A DNA stretch of 64,000 nucleotides, taken from Rhizophagus clarus (Eukaryota; Glomeromycota; Glomeromycetes; Glomerales; Glomeraceae). The notes beneath the pieces are model-generated. The model was not told the origin of the DNA, did no database searches, and was given only the letters and a program-made list of their open reading frames with translations. Below are positions 45,535 to 57,175 of the stretch, one piece after another; positions within the stretch are counted from its first letter, which is position 1; every line of letters starts with the position of its first letter. The stretch spans positions 2,568,990 through 2,632,989 of the forward strand of contig BLAL01000160.1 of NCBI GenBank assembly GCA_015698045.1. Direction: 5' to 3'. Made by a program: the position numbers and the translations under genes.

Positions 45535-46550
45535 CTATACCTGGTAGTACATCAGGAAATTAAACACGGCATAATGTTCCGTAAGTTTACGGTTTTTTGC
45601 AACCTTACGCATTTTTACGACGTAATATTCCATATATTTTACGGGATCCATAAACCTACGTAAAAATATGCTGAAATATATCGTGAAATTACGTGCTCGT
45701 AAGTATTACGAAACATTTCGACCATAATGTTCCGTAGCATTACGTGCTTGTAAGTATTACGAAACATTTTGACCATAATGTTCCGTAGCATTACGTGCTC
45801 GTAAGCATTACGAAACATTATGGTCAAAATGTTCTGTAGCATTACGTGCTCGTAAGTATTACGAAACATTTCAACCATAATGTTTCGTAGCATTACGTGC
45901 TCGTAAGTATTACGGAACCTTACGATTGAAATGTTCCGTAGCATTACGTGCTTGTAAGTATTACGAAACATTTCGACCATAATGTTCTGTAGCATTACGT
46001 GCTCGTAAGTATTACGAAACATTATGGTCAAAATGTTCTGTAGCATTACGTGCTCGTAAGCATTACGAAACATTACGGTCAAAATGTTCTGTAGCATTAC
46101 GTGCTCGTAAGTATTACGAAACATTTTGACCATAATGTTCCGTAGCATTACGTGCTCGTAAGTATTACGAAACCTTATGATCGAAATGTTCTGTAGCATT
46201 ACATGCTTGTAAGTATTACGAAACATTTCGACCATAATGTTCTGTAGCATTACGTGCTCGTAAGCATTACGAAACATTACGGTCAAAATGTTCTGTAGCA
46301 TTACGTGCTCGTAAGCATTACGAAACATTACGGTCAAAATATTCTGTAGCATTACGTGCTCGTAAGTATTACGGAACATTACGGTCAAAATGTTCTGTAG
46401 CATTACGTGCTCGTAAGCATTACAAAACATTACGGTCAAAATATTCCGTAGCATTACGTGCTTGTAAGTATTACGGAACATTACGATCGAAATGTTCCGT
46501 AGCATTACGTGCTCGTAAGTATTACGAAACATTACGGTCGAAATGTTGAA
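45535..46550. repeat. 51-bp satellite with a palindromic CGTAAT-rich flank
   Basis: From about 45690 to 46550 some 17 units repeat with a period of 51 bp, built on GTTCCGTAGCATTACGTGCT, CGTAAGTATTACGAAACATT and ACGGTCGAAAT. Because 51 is divisible by three, the minus strand stays open for 297 codons as a 17-residue repeat (MFRNTYEHVMLRNISIV type). I regard that as a by-product. The left flank (45541-45690) contains TACATCAGGAAATTAAACAC and CGTAAGTTTACGG motifs also found, inverted, at 63.84-63.99 kb. Confidence 0.88.
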
Positions 46551-48195
46551 ATATCATATTAACGTTACCAAAGTATTATAACATTTATTTGACATCGTAA
46601 CTATATCGTAGAAATATCATATTAATATCGAATTAACATCGCTAAAGTATTATAACATTTATTTGATATCATCAATAACTATATCGTAGTAATTTCATAA
46701 ATTACATCACAAAAATTAATATTTATTATACATCAATAATAATAATACAATCTTATTAATAATAAAAGAAAATAAAGATTATTGTTAAGAATAACGAAAA
46801 CATTAAATACTATCTTTATTCCTTTTATTCTATACGTAAGTAGGATCCAGTCGCTAAGGGTAAATTTTAAAAAAAATATAAAAAAAAAACAATTATGATT
46901 AATATAATATACTCTTTATAAAATATATTTAAAATTTAAATTTAATATATAACCTTGGGATAATGGTTAGAGCAGGTAATCTCCGGGATTTTGAGAAAAA
47001 ATAAAAATGATAATATTTTTAACGTTAGCTCTTTAAATTTTGAAAGTGTTACTAATTCTTAAAACCATAATATTATAAAAAAAATGCTGGCTGCTACGAC
47101 TGACGCCACCCCGGACAAAGTAATTGGCGGCAGAAAATGTCATAAAATATCCAGCCCTATTTCACAACATTTTCCTCCGGGCTAAGCAAATATTACAAAA
47201 GAAAGCTTCAAATATATTCAGCAATTTGAACATAGCATTTGAGAATACATTCTAACTCCCTTAAGTAATACCACAGTCTAACAAAGAAAGACTCAAACTA
47301 CACCCTATTGTAAAGAAAGTACATAACCAATCCCTCCTACAGAACCAGTAGACTTTACGAATATGGTAGAGTCCAAAAAAATACGAAAAATATGCGTATA
47401 TCCCATTTTCATACCTGCTTAATGGCTTCACTATTTATTTAAAAGTAGTTTTTTTGTCTTATACGTTTTTTGGCGAACGGTTTTCGTGTTGGTGGTTATA
47501 TCGAATATATAAACTAAAATACCAAAGTATTGTTAATATTGTAAAAGATAAGTATACTTGGATAAAAGATAAGTAAAGTATACTTGGATAAAAGAGAAAA
47601 GAAAATACCGTAAAGTGTTAATATATAAGACAAGTATAATATTTAAGAGAGAAGCGTATTTTTGAAAATAAGCAAAAAAAAATCACGCATTAAATAAACA
47701 CGATTTTTAGCTATTTTTAGATATCACATGCATGTAAACAAATCGAATTTTGATTGGTTAATTTAGTATATTACATCATGCATAAAGATTAATGTGATTT
47801 TATTGGTTAATTTTAAAACTGACACAAATTTAATAATTACTGATATTTATATAATTAAGAAACTTTGAAAATTTGAACGATGTTAAATTAATATATATAT
47901 GATACGATATAACATTTATGATGTCGATTTGCAGCGATATCTGCTAAAACTCTAAAAATTCAAAGAGATATAGATTTGATTTTTATTAACAACTAAATTT
48001 TCATTAATCTTACCAAGCATAAAGCGCACACAAAATTATGGTCATGTGCGGAAATTTGTGCACTACCTACAATATACAGTACAATATAGTAGCGGAAACG
48101 TATATAAAAAAAATTTAGATCTTAGTATATAAAATTGAAAATTATTAAAATTTTTATAGACTTAAAATTATCAATAAAATCTTTTTTCTAACTAC
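46551..48195. other. AT-rich spacer
   Basis: A short direct duplication (AACGTTACCAAAGTATTATAAC and a near copy about 65 bp later) follows the satellite. A GC-richer patch at 47085-47340 may be a relic of an element. No gene supported. Confidence 0.4.
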
Positions 48196-48425
48196 AATTA
48201 TGTGGTGTAGTCGTTCTTTGCACGGAATCTGCATATCTGCAGGTCTTAAGTTCAATTTCTACCGCATGATGATTGTGAAGACTTTCTATAGGGATGACAT
48301 TTCCCATGTCCCACGATAGGGCTAAATTCTCCCCACGTAAAATGTCTAAATATTTTTATTTCAAAAAAAAATTAACTTTGGTAATTGGTAGTAGTATCAT
48401 TATATAATCTAGAAGGACCTGGTTT
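48196..48425 (+). mobile_element. tRNA-derived SINE, copy 1
   Basis: The 5' part resembles a tRNA: an A-box-like TGGTGTAGTCG (about 48202-48212) and a B-box-like AGTTCAATTTC (about 48250-48260), separated by an anticodon-arm-like region with CTGCATATCTGCAG. The body then reads TCCCACGATAGGGCTAAATT, an A/T stretch, and a 3' block GTAGTAGTATCATTATATAA. The tRNA-like part is too diverged to fold as a working tRNA. A second copy with the same body and 3' block lies at 52755-52925. Confidence 0.7.
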
Positions 48426-48461
48426 TTTTCAATATTATTATATTTATTGAACATTACAAAG

Positions 48462-48780
48462 AAATTACACAGGCGCGACAAAATGACACATAATGACATA
48501 TTGTTCAGCAATTAATTCCTGTAATATCTTCTTTTAATTAATGTAATTAATGTAAGCCTTTGGTTCCAGTCCGGAATCAGCGTAAAATTTAATAAAATTA
48601 CTCGGGCGCGACAACAATAACACATAATGACATATTGTTCAGCAATCCTGTAATATCTTCTTTTAATTAATGTAATTAATGTAAGCCTTTGGTTCTTTGG
48701 TTCCAATCCAGAATCAGCGTAAAATTTAATAAAACTGCATGGGCACGACAACAACAACGACACATAAATTCCTGTGATAT
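48462..48780 (+). repeat. tandem repeat of about 130 bp with GGCGCGACAA motif
   Basis: Two and a half units contain GCGCGACAA..ATGACACATAATGACATATT, AATTCCTGTAATATCTTCTT, AGCCTTTGGTTCC and GGAATCAGCGTAAAATTTAA. Related units lie at 52955-53045 (inverted) and 57785-58030 (same orientation), on both sides of the Plavaka transposase relic. Confidence 0.8.
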
Positions 48781-49256
48781 CTGTACATTATATTTAAAAT
48801 TATAACAGATAAGAACGAATCTGCAATATTTTGCTCATTTAGCTCAATAAGAAAATATGTAAACTACTTTTTCTGGAAATTCTGACATTATTAAAAATGA
48901 TTTGTCAAGCATCTTTTATAAAAGCATTCTGTGCCTTTCATGTATTGTAATTTAAAAAACAATTATTCTTTTTATTAAATTATTCAAAAAAAAACGTTAT
49001 TTGGCAATGCCAGCCACGTGAAAGGTTGTTTAGAGCAAAAGAACACGCATTTTACCAGAGCTTTTCAAATGAACGATATTTAAAGAAAAACATAATAAGT
49101 TGAATCAATTCACACTATCTTAAAACATGTTTTTGACATATACATATAATATACCATATATATTTTTATTTATTTATTACGAACAGATAATGTTTTTTTA
49201 TAAATCTGATAAAATAGGAAATAAAAAAAACTCTCGTAAAAATAAACTAAATTCTA

Positions 49257-51039
49257 TTATGAAAAAATCAAATTAACTGCTGGCCATCTCCGGTGTGCAT
49301 CTGGTGCTGGTGCTGCATCTCCATCCTCATTATCATCCTCTTTTTCGTTATTTTCGTGATCCTCTGATTTTTCATAATCACCATCCTTTTTTCTGTCAAT
49401 ATCCATCTCGTCATCATCCTCGTCATCATCGTGATTTCCACCATTATCCTCGACTGGTGCTTGTGCTGCATCTCCATCTGGTGCTTTTCCATCCTCATTA
49501 TCATCCTCTTCTTCGTTATTTTCGTGATCCTCTGACTTTTCATAATTATCATCATCCTCCTTTAAAGCAAATTGAAACGAGGATCCCGAATTAGGAACTC
49601 GCCTATAATGTAGGTCGAATTCCTTTGTCGGCCACTGAATTCCTTTTGTTAGTTTATCAAAAAAATCTGTATCATTATTTATTAGGAATTCTCTTGTGAT
49701 AAAATCATGTAATTCTATCACATTCCACTGCCCTTTCAGGGCATTTAAGATTTTGTTAATCCTTCGGCCCGCCATCACTTCCTTTGCGAGTGCCTTTCTT
49801 CTTAATTTATCTTTTTTTTCCCTTCCAATTCTGAGGCTTCCTTAACCCTCTTATCATCATCTTTTAAGGAAGGTATTTTGTCTACAACTTGTTTATAACG
49901 GTCGTAAAGATCTGCTAAAACACTATACCATCTTAATCTTGATCTGCGAGCAATTTCCTCGCTGACCCTTAATCTTGTGCAGGCTGTGGCTGCATACAAA
50001 ATATAATCTGTAGCAGCCTCAAAATGCCGCATAAAGTTGGCATCATGTTTATCTTGGATGAGCATTGGTGCTGGAGGAGGATTCAACAGAATGAGGTAAT
50101 CGGGCACCTCTTCATGTTCAGTTGCAATATAATCAACATATTGTTCAAAGTAACTTGTATTTGGTTTATCATAAACTGAATCGATAGTCGAAATATGATG
50201 CTCTTTTTTCGTGGCGAGATTTCCCCATTCTTCTAATTTCTCATCATGTTCATCCTCTGCTTTTAGCTTTAAATACTCGCAAATTTTTGCACTTCATTCG
50301 TAATGATTCGGGTTCTTAAAAAAATATTAATATTTAATTGATTTATTCTGTTTTGATATAAAAATAATAATAAAACACTTACAATTTTTTTGTCCCGCAC
50401 AGGGACATCTTTTGGAGGAAGGTAATGAAAGTATTGAAGACTTTCATTTATTGCCCGTATTGAACTATTTAACTTTTCATTTACGGATTTCTTACTAGCT
50501 GTTTTTTTGAGCGATTTTTTTGTTATTTCTGAGTAACTCTCAATTTGGGCAGACGATAAGGATGTTTCTGCATCATTAATTTGTGAGTTAATGAGCATTC
50601 GCTTCTCTTCATTTATTTTCTTAATTATATTATTTGGAGTGACTGAATTACAATAATAAACTGGTATCTTAAAAGAATTCTGATGAATTTCATTCCCAAG
50701 TTCAATTCTATCATCCTCGTACAATACCTGTTTCACTTGAGTTGGGAGAATTTTAGTTATTGTGTCTGGATTTTGAATTCATTCCACAACAAATTTGTCC
50801 TTTGTAATTACCACCGTATCAACTTCGGGTGGTAATATTAGGGACGCAGAGGACACTAAGTTTGTAAAAGAAGCGCGTTTGTTAAATAGTTCTTTTCTAT
50901 CATTCAATGTATCTAATTTTATTTTTTTATTGTCGAATGAATCCTCGTCCCAATTAAATTGTTCATGAAGCCTTTCATCTAAATTGTAAGACTCATGCTT
51001 CCTTTTTCTTTTTGATGATACAATTGATGATTGAAACAT
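49257..51039 (-). pseudogene. unrecognised gene with acidic tail, interrupted by stops
   Basis: A continuous protein can be followed on the minus strand. It starts MFQSSIVSSKRKRKHESYN (NLS-like KRKRK) at 51039, passes a TGA at 50779-50781 and continues in the same frame with QVLYEDDRIELGNEI. An intron runs from GTAAGTG near 50386 to a TTTTTTTAAG acceptor near 50312. After a second TGA come blocks such as LKLKAEDEHDEKLEEWGN, FEQYVDYIATEHEEVPDYLI and RLRWYSVLADLYDRYKQVVD. A 1-nt shift in an A run near 49812 is followed by KALAKEVMAGRRINKILNAL and a very acidic repeat-rich tail (two NYEKSEDHENNE-type copies) ending at 49257. I do not recognise the family. It may be an accessory gene of the neighbouring element or a dying host gene; two stops and one shift favour pseudogene. 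Confidence 0.55.
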
Positions 51040-52204
51040 TTTTTGATGAAGAAGATAAAGAGTAAATTTATGTTTTGTTCACAAAATGGTAGTAACAAAT
51101 GATTATTGCTTGATACATGATTTCCAAGAGAAATAACTTATATTTATATTTTTTGAACTCTCAAGTTTTTATTTTTAGATATTTTATAATTATGCATTTA
51201 TGTTATATTTTACAATGTATAGTTTATAGATAATTGTTAAATCTCAATTAATTTGATGTATAAACGTGGACTAAATAAATTGATTTAATGAGCGATGTAA
51301 ATGTTCTTATCGCTAAAAACCAGATCATTGATCTCCCGCGTCTTTCTTTGCATATACGTAAATTAAAATAAATCCAGTACAATGATTTCTATTTTTGGAA
51401 TTACGCAAGAAAATGATTAAGAGCGCGGAAAATAATTCATTGTTAAATCAAAGTGATCAAATTAAATTACATCCGATTTTGGATACGCAGGGAAATAATT
51501 AACAGTACAATAGTTTCTATCTTTGGAATTACGCAGGAGAGCACATCCAGTACAATGGTTTCTATTTTTGAAATTGCGCGGAAAAATAATTCATTGATCA
51601 ATCAACGTAATTAAAATAAATTACATGTTAAGGAATTACGAGACACCGCTTCAGACCAGCATAATTAATATATTTTATTTGAAGGTGAAACTAATATCAT
51701 GAAGAGAGAAAAAAAAAGTATAAAGAATTATAACAAAGTATAAATGAACCTGCATATACCTACGCATCTATCTGTACTTATTTATTACTTCAATAAATTG
51801 GTTACCAAATTTATACAGTTTTGTGGACATATGTAATAAAACATTACACATTACCATATATAATATATTTCTTCTTCTACAAGGCTACAAGTCTTCAAAA
51901 ATGATCACAAAGAATTAATATATATACTTTAATTAGATATAAATCAATAAATTTTTTACGGTTCCATCAGGAGTCTCAAAGAATTTATTAGATATCTATC
52001 TATCCGGAATCATCAGAAAAAAAGAATTACATTGTTACAATTCCTTTTTTGAATTCTGATAATTAAGTAGGATTCTGGTCTGTATAAAATTCATGTGCAC
52101 AATATGCACGTGTACACATTACTAGTTACACTAGTTACAATGCCATATGTTTGGAGAAGGACCTGACTAATTTCGGCTGTTATTCAGCTGGATAATTTCT
52201 AAAA
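51040..52204. other. spacer with three imperfect copies of a 35-bp motif
   Basis: The motif CAGTACAATGRTTTCTATTT followed by TTGGAATTACGCAG occurs at about 51377, 51502 and 51549. The remainder is AT-rich without a supported gene. Confidence 0.45.
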
Positions 52205-52294
52205 TTGTTTTTTGACCACGACACTACCACGACTAATAAATTTCCATTATTTTTATTAAAAAAAAAAACTTTTAAATTTTTGATTTTTAAAAAA

Positions 52295-52672
52295 ATGGGC
52301 AAACCATCCTTGTTTTCCAGAAAAACATCTCGTAAACAGCAGCTTAAAAGACGACAACGTCATAAATTACGGAAAGAAATTGAAATCGGTGATGTTCAAA
52401 TACAACTTATCGATTATAAGAAAGATGTTGAAGCATCAAAAGAGAAAGCAATTGAACGAATGAATCAATTGTGTCGGGAAAATGAAAACTTATTAAAATG
52501 AATAGACGTGTACGCAAAACAAATCGAAATTCAAAAGAAAAGAAATTATGATCTTGAACTGAAACTTTACGCACAGCACGCACAGCAATCATCATCATCG
52601 TCGTCATCATCATCACAGTCTCAATCTTCGTCACAACCTTCATTCAAAAGTTTGGATGAATACTTTAAATAG
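52295..52672 (+). pseudogene. small basic coiled-coil protein with one premature stop
   Basis: The frame starts MGKPSLFSRKTSRKQQLKRR at 52295, is interrupted by TGA at 52499-52501, and continues in the same frame to TAG at 52670-52672 (125 codons). The first 45 residues are strongly basic. The middle has heptad-like spacing (KAIERMNQLCRENENLL, then YAKQIEIQKKRNYDLELKL), then a Gln/Ser run and the end SFKSLDEYFK. The end loosely resembles a PIP box (L..YF). I do not recognise the family. It lies next to element-related repeats on the opposite strand from the adjacent genes. Confidence 0.5.
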
Positions 52673-52754
52673 GAAAATAATCAAAAATAATCAATAATGT
52701 TTTTGATTTTTATTTTCTTTGTATTCTTTCTTTGTATTCTTTCAATAAATATTA

Positions 52755-52925
52755 TAAAAAACCCTAGGTCTAGATTATATAATGATACTACTACCAATGT
52801 TAATTTTTTTTTTTTGAAATAAAAATATTTGGAAGGTATTTTCGTGATGAGAATTTAGCTCTATCGTGGGAAATATCAGCCCTATAGAATATCATCGCAA
52901 TCGTCATGCAGTTTAAAGAGCTAAA
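52755..52925 (-). mobile_element. SINE, copy 2 (5'-truncated)
   Basis: On the minus strand this matches the body and 3' block of the SINE at 48196-48425: GCATGACGATTGCGATGA, TTTCCCACGATAGAGCTAAA, a T/A-rich segment and GTAGTAGTATCATTATATAA. The tRNA-like head is missing or unrecognisable. Confidence 0.7.
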
Positions 52926-52954
52926 CGGAACATACATTAATTAAGGAATTAATG

Positions 52955-53045
52955 ACTGAACAATAATTATATCATTGGCCGCGCCCGTGTAATTTTATTA
53001 AACTTTACGCTGATTCCGGACTGGAACCAAAGGCTAAATTGCAGT
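52955..53045 (-). repeat. GCGCGACAA-type repeat, inverted copy
   Basis: Contains GCCCGTGTAATTTTATTAAA and TTTACGCTGATTCCGGACTG, followed by GAACCAAAGGC: the inverse of the units at 48462-48780 and 57785-58030. It forms an inverted pair with the copy at 57785-58030 around the Plavaka relic. Confidence 0.75.
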
Positions 53046-53071
53046 GTATAATTCAATGTAAAGTTTCTTTA

Positions 53072-53562
53072 TTATAAAAAGAATTTATTTATAAAAAATA
53101 CTAGAAAACATAATAATGTAAAAATTAAAACTAATCTCCATAGACCCAACCCAAATTTAAATCTAATATTTAAATTATCATAATTCCTTTCAAGAGCTTG
53201 AAAGTCCTTCCATAATTTTTCATACCATTCTCTTGGTATGAAATTATTATCCTGATTACTAATATACACGTTATTAATTAAGTTAGCAAGGGCTTCGTCC
53301 AAATTCTGATTTTGTTTCTAATGAAATTAATTTAAGTTAATTTAACAATAATTATATTATATTTTATTATGTCATTGATAATTACCGATTGTTGTCCTTG
53401 CTGTTGGCGATGCACTTTGCGACTAAAATATATTGTACGATTTTTTTTTCTCGAGGGAGAAGTCATATTAAAAATTTCATTAGTTGTAGCCGGATGCAGG
53501 GGCGGTTTATTTATACGGCTATAATATGTGTAAGTTGATTGATAATCTTGAAATTGGGTCAA
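53072..53562 (-). CDS. small two-exon protein with C-terminal membrane segment
   Basis: Exon 1 (53562-53386, 59 codons) starts MTQFQDYQSTYTYYSRINKP and ends GQQGQQS-like before GTAATT. Exon 2 (53317-53072, 82 codons with stop) follows a TTTCATTAG acceptor in phase, giving 140 residues. The first half is basic (SPSRKKNRTIYFSRKVHRQ). The end is a hydrophobic stretch, LWRLVLIFTLLCFLVFF, with a few residues after it, so a tail-anchored membrane protein is possible. No family recognised. It lies just inside the inverted repeat that may mark the Plavaka element's edge, on the same strand as the transposase. Confidence 0.5.
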
Positions 53563-53689
53563 TTTCTAAATTTGTTAATAAATCACGAATTTTTAATGCT
53601 AGAATTCACATCATTGTAAAAAAATAATTTATATAAATATATCAAAAAATTATTCTTTTCTCGATTAATTATGAATAATGGTCATCCTA

Positions 53690-53850
53690 ACGGCGTTATA
53701 CAACTGGTAGAATAGAGAACTGGAAGCACTTCGTGGCCACAGTTTGCGAAAGTTTTCAGTCAGGTACCCAGACCTGATATACGAAGGACGGCCTACTGTG
53801 AACGTCCTTCTCTATTCGGCCCTCCTGGATAAGGTGTTGTATAACTGATA
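53690..53850. other. palindromic, GC-richer element
   Basis: GTTATACAAC at 53695-53704 pairs with GTTGTATAAC at about 53833-53842, and AGAATAGAGAA with TTCTCTATTC further in. The interior is close to 50% GC in a region of about 25%. It could be a small MITE or a structured RNA source. No target duplication seen. Confidence 0.5.
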
Positions 53851-54264
53851 GTTATTTGTAATTATTTTTTGGGTTGCGTTGGTACTGACGTCCTCGTCGT
53901 GCAACTTGGGTATCAATATAATTATTGATAGCGAACAAGTACCAGTTAATTATAATATGTTTTAAATTTTTAATTATTTCTTGCATATAGAGTTAAAAAA
54001 ATTTTTTACATACATTTATATGATAACATAATAAATAAATAAATAAATCTCTTTTTTATAAATCACTTATTAAATATATATTATTTTATAATAATGGAGT
54101 TGTTACTATTTGCTTATGAAAAAAATAATTATTATATTATTGAAAAGGGTTCTCTAATATATTATTCAATTATTATTATTATTATTTTTTCTTCTTCTTT
54201 ACCATGACCACCATTATGACGGCTAAAAATTTATTTCAATATTTATTTGTCGTTATAACTAAAT

Positions 54265-57175
54265 TTAAAATATATATTTGTTTACAAAATATTCATTTGA
54301 CTTATCAAACCGGGGTACTATATGTACAATATTTTGTATAGCCTCAATATCGATAAAATTATAGATTTCTGTAAGTTCTAGTAAAGGGCATCCATAAAGA
54401 TATGGATGACTTTCAGATTTGAAGTCATACCATTGAATTAATGCGAGATTTAACGGATCTTCAAAATCTATCCTTGCTATTAACAAAATCTTCAAAAATA
54501 TTTTAATTTAGTAACGTCATTTAAATAATTTGTACCAATAAATTAAATAATTACCTGCCCATAACAAATGCCTTGATCAGAAGCATAATCAAATAATTCA
54601 TCAGAGTCCATGCGAATCGACACATTACTAAACCAAGGTTTGCCGTAATAACTATTAGTTGCACGTATTATTGCACCATTTCTATTATAACTGATCCGTA
54701 TATAGTCACTTTGCCTTTATCTGCAATATTTTCGTGATCTATATACAGATTTAAACATTCAGAAAAATTTTCAAATCCAGATTTCATTCTGTTATCTATA
54801 TTAGAATTTTCCGCCTGTTCTACAAAGAAATCGTGCGCATCTTTTAGCAAAAATTCAAAATGTTTAGCCACGAATTTAAATGTATGGGGGGTGATTGCTA
54901 AATTTGGTGTTCGATGGGTTATATTTATTATTGATCGCCGTCAAATCTATAAAAAAATTTAATCAATTAAAAATCTTCATTGTATAAGTACGTAATTTTA
55001 TAATACTTACTATTTGCATTAATTGTATCTCTATATTTTTTTTATTACTTAATCGGTATGGATTTTTGACATATTCTTTGTGAAGACTTTCGTAAGTCTC
55101 CGTAGTGTATCCATTAACTGCACCAAAAGATCGAATCGAATCAACTATATGGTATACCCACGAATGCAGTTTTGGTAATTTCAGTCCCGAGGGGAACATA
55201 TGTTGGAGAGTTTTGACGAACATTTGAGACCATTCATTTATCGATTCCTGAAATTTGATCAAATCACTTTCTTTAAAATTTTCATATCGACTAATTGCAT
55301 ACATTTCATTCCAAGCTTCGTAAAGTTTTGTCAGATCTTCATTCTTTACAAAATTTTCAATATTCTCATTATTTTCATATAAATTATCCACCACAAAAAT
55401 CATTATTTTCATCAGATTGCGATATTCATCGGCTGTTAGTCTGGCTAATGTTTGTATTCCATTTGTAAAGATCTTCAACCTGGGAAATCTTGGTATTTTG
55501 GCTAATCGATGATCTATTTCATCTACTAAAGATTTCCGCATTGTTCCTCTAAAAGTTTCTTCGTATAATCGATTTGATAATGGAAAAGACCTAAATCGAG
55601 ATGATGTAATCTATCGGGCACTGTGGCTTGATAGATATTTACATTACTTAAAATAATTAATAAGTAATATATTAATAAGATAAATAAATACCGGTATAAC
55701 AAATATTGCGTAAACTTACGGTAATTTCCAAAAAAATTATATATATTTTCAATGCTAACGGAATTTACTGTGCCTTGATTAAAATGTTCCTGCATATTAA
55801 GGTGAGTTCGCGTTGTTATATCATCAAATTGTAAATTAGATCAGCAAGATTGTCTCTTGCGACCAGACAAAAATGACAAGGATGGTTTGACATTGATGAT
55901 TTATACGTAAGACAATATGTTGCAGCTTCCGGCCAGTCAGAAATTATAATTGAAATCTGAGGATGGAACCAATAGTTTTCGTATTCAAGTTAGATCAATA
56001 CCCTTTTTATTTAATTTTAATAGAGGATCTAGTAACTTTTCTAAGGATCTATGAAAGCACTCTCGGACAGCTTTCTTAATGTTTCAGACTTTCTCTCAGT
56101 ATTATCTTTAGATTTTAGGATTGGCAAGTATCCTAATAATTGTTTGCATCTTGTTTGTTGCGCCTCCAATTTTTAATATTACCAATTGACAAGTAATTGG
56201 ATGAAGTTGACTTTTCCCCAGTGTGTCAACATTTGTAGCGTCTGAATACAATATTAAAGATAAAAGCTTGGGCACCAATTGGCAAGAGTGCTTCTGTATT
56301 TTCCCACCATGTTCCAGTATTCTGCTCACCATACACTCTTTCTTCAATGCTTTAAGTTAATAATGATTAGTATATATTCTACATTTTTAAGTTATATGAA
56401 AGTACTAGTATATAAATAATTACCTTAACTTTTTCAAAAGTTAGCGCAAAATTTTGTGATATGTCAGGAATTGACAATATGTTTTTTATACAATTTATTA
56501 TAGACTGATGATAAAGAAAATACTCATTATTTTTATAATTTATTACACAAGTTTTAGTATACTTTAAACTTGGTAGATTCATATTATTCATAAATTTATG
56601 ACCTTGTTCGATAGATTTTGGAAAGAGGGGATTTATTTAAATTTGCATGTTTGTTAAAAAATTTAATTATAGTATTGCCTGTCACATTGCTAAGTTTATG
56701 TTTTGTAAACCAATGACATTAAATCACCATATGCTTCATTTGGATACGTTGCATTAATTTCTGGGTTCGAATTCTTCCTCATTTAATTCTGAGTCAGAAT
56801 CTTCAGGTTCTTCACTTGGTTCTGAATCAAAATCTCCCAAGATATTTTTCATTGACATTTTCATTTTGATCAATTTCATCGGTCTCCGAAATTGACATCT
56901 TACTTTGGAAAACTCTGATCATTTATTTCTGAGTCAATACTTTCATTATCAAAAGTCTTCATTTAAATTTTCATGGACCATCTAAATTTAGTTATAAAAT
57001 TAGGAATTATGTTTAAAGAAAATTTAAAATAATTTCTGTTTCTTACCTCAATATCATTATCATTACTTTCACTATCGCTATTATTATTAGTAGATGGTAT
57101 ACAATGATTTTTATGTTGAGTATATGCAGACCTTGTGCTAAAATATCTTGGACAAAATGGGCATTTGAAAGACAT
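54265..57175 (-). pseudogene. Plavaka (KDZ superfamily) transposase, decayed
   Basis: The start encodes a C2H2-type finger, KCPFCPRYFSTRSAYTQHKN, typical of Plavaka proteins, ending before a GTAAGA donor near 57045. Further blocks in order: YSDATNVDTLGKSQLHPI (first catalytic D region), a frameshifted IGNIKNWRRNKQDAKQLLGY stretch, SNHPCHFCL, PDRLHHLDLGLFHYQIDYT, LKLPKLHSWVYHIVDSIRSF, VNGYTTETYESLHKEYVKNP (third catalytic E region), and the C-terminal block from LALIQWYDF to VPRFDKSNEYFVNK at 54265-54350. Several introns with GTAAGT donors remain. Frameshifts near 56170, 55810, 55540 and 54920 plus stops make it inactive. Plavaka elements are common in fungi; assignment rests on the finger and the D/H/E block order. 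Confidence 0.85.

Noticed and set aside
45639-46532. 297-codon frame with a 17-residue repeat on the minus strand
   Set aside because: The 51-bp satellite is a multiple of three, so any stop-free frame stays open. No start context, splice signals or flanking unique protein sequence.
46950-46995. tRNA-like words (GGATAATGGTTAGAGCAGG)
   Set aside because: No B box, no acceptor-stem pairing and no T-arm downstream.
49268-49594. Frames on both strands over the acidic tail of the 49.3-51.0 kb gene
   Set aside because: Low-complexity GAT/GAA-type repeats stay open in several frames; only the acidic frame continues upstream protein.
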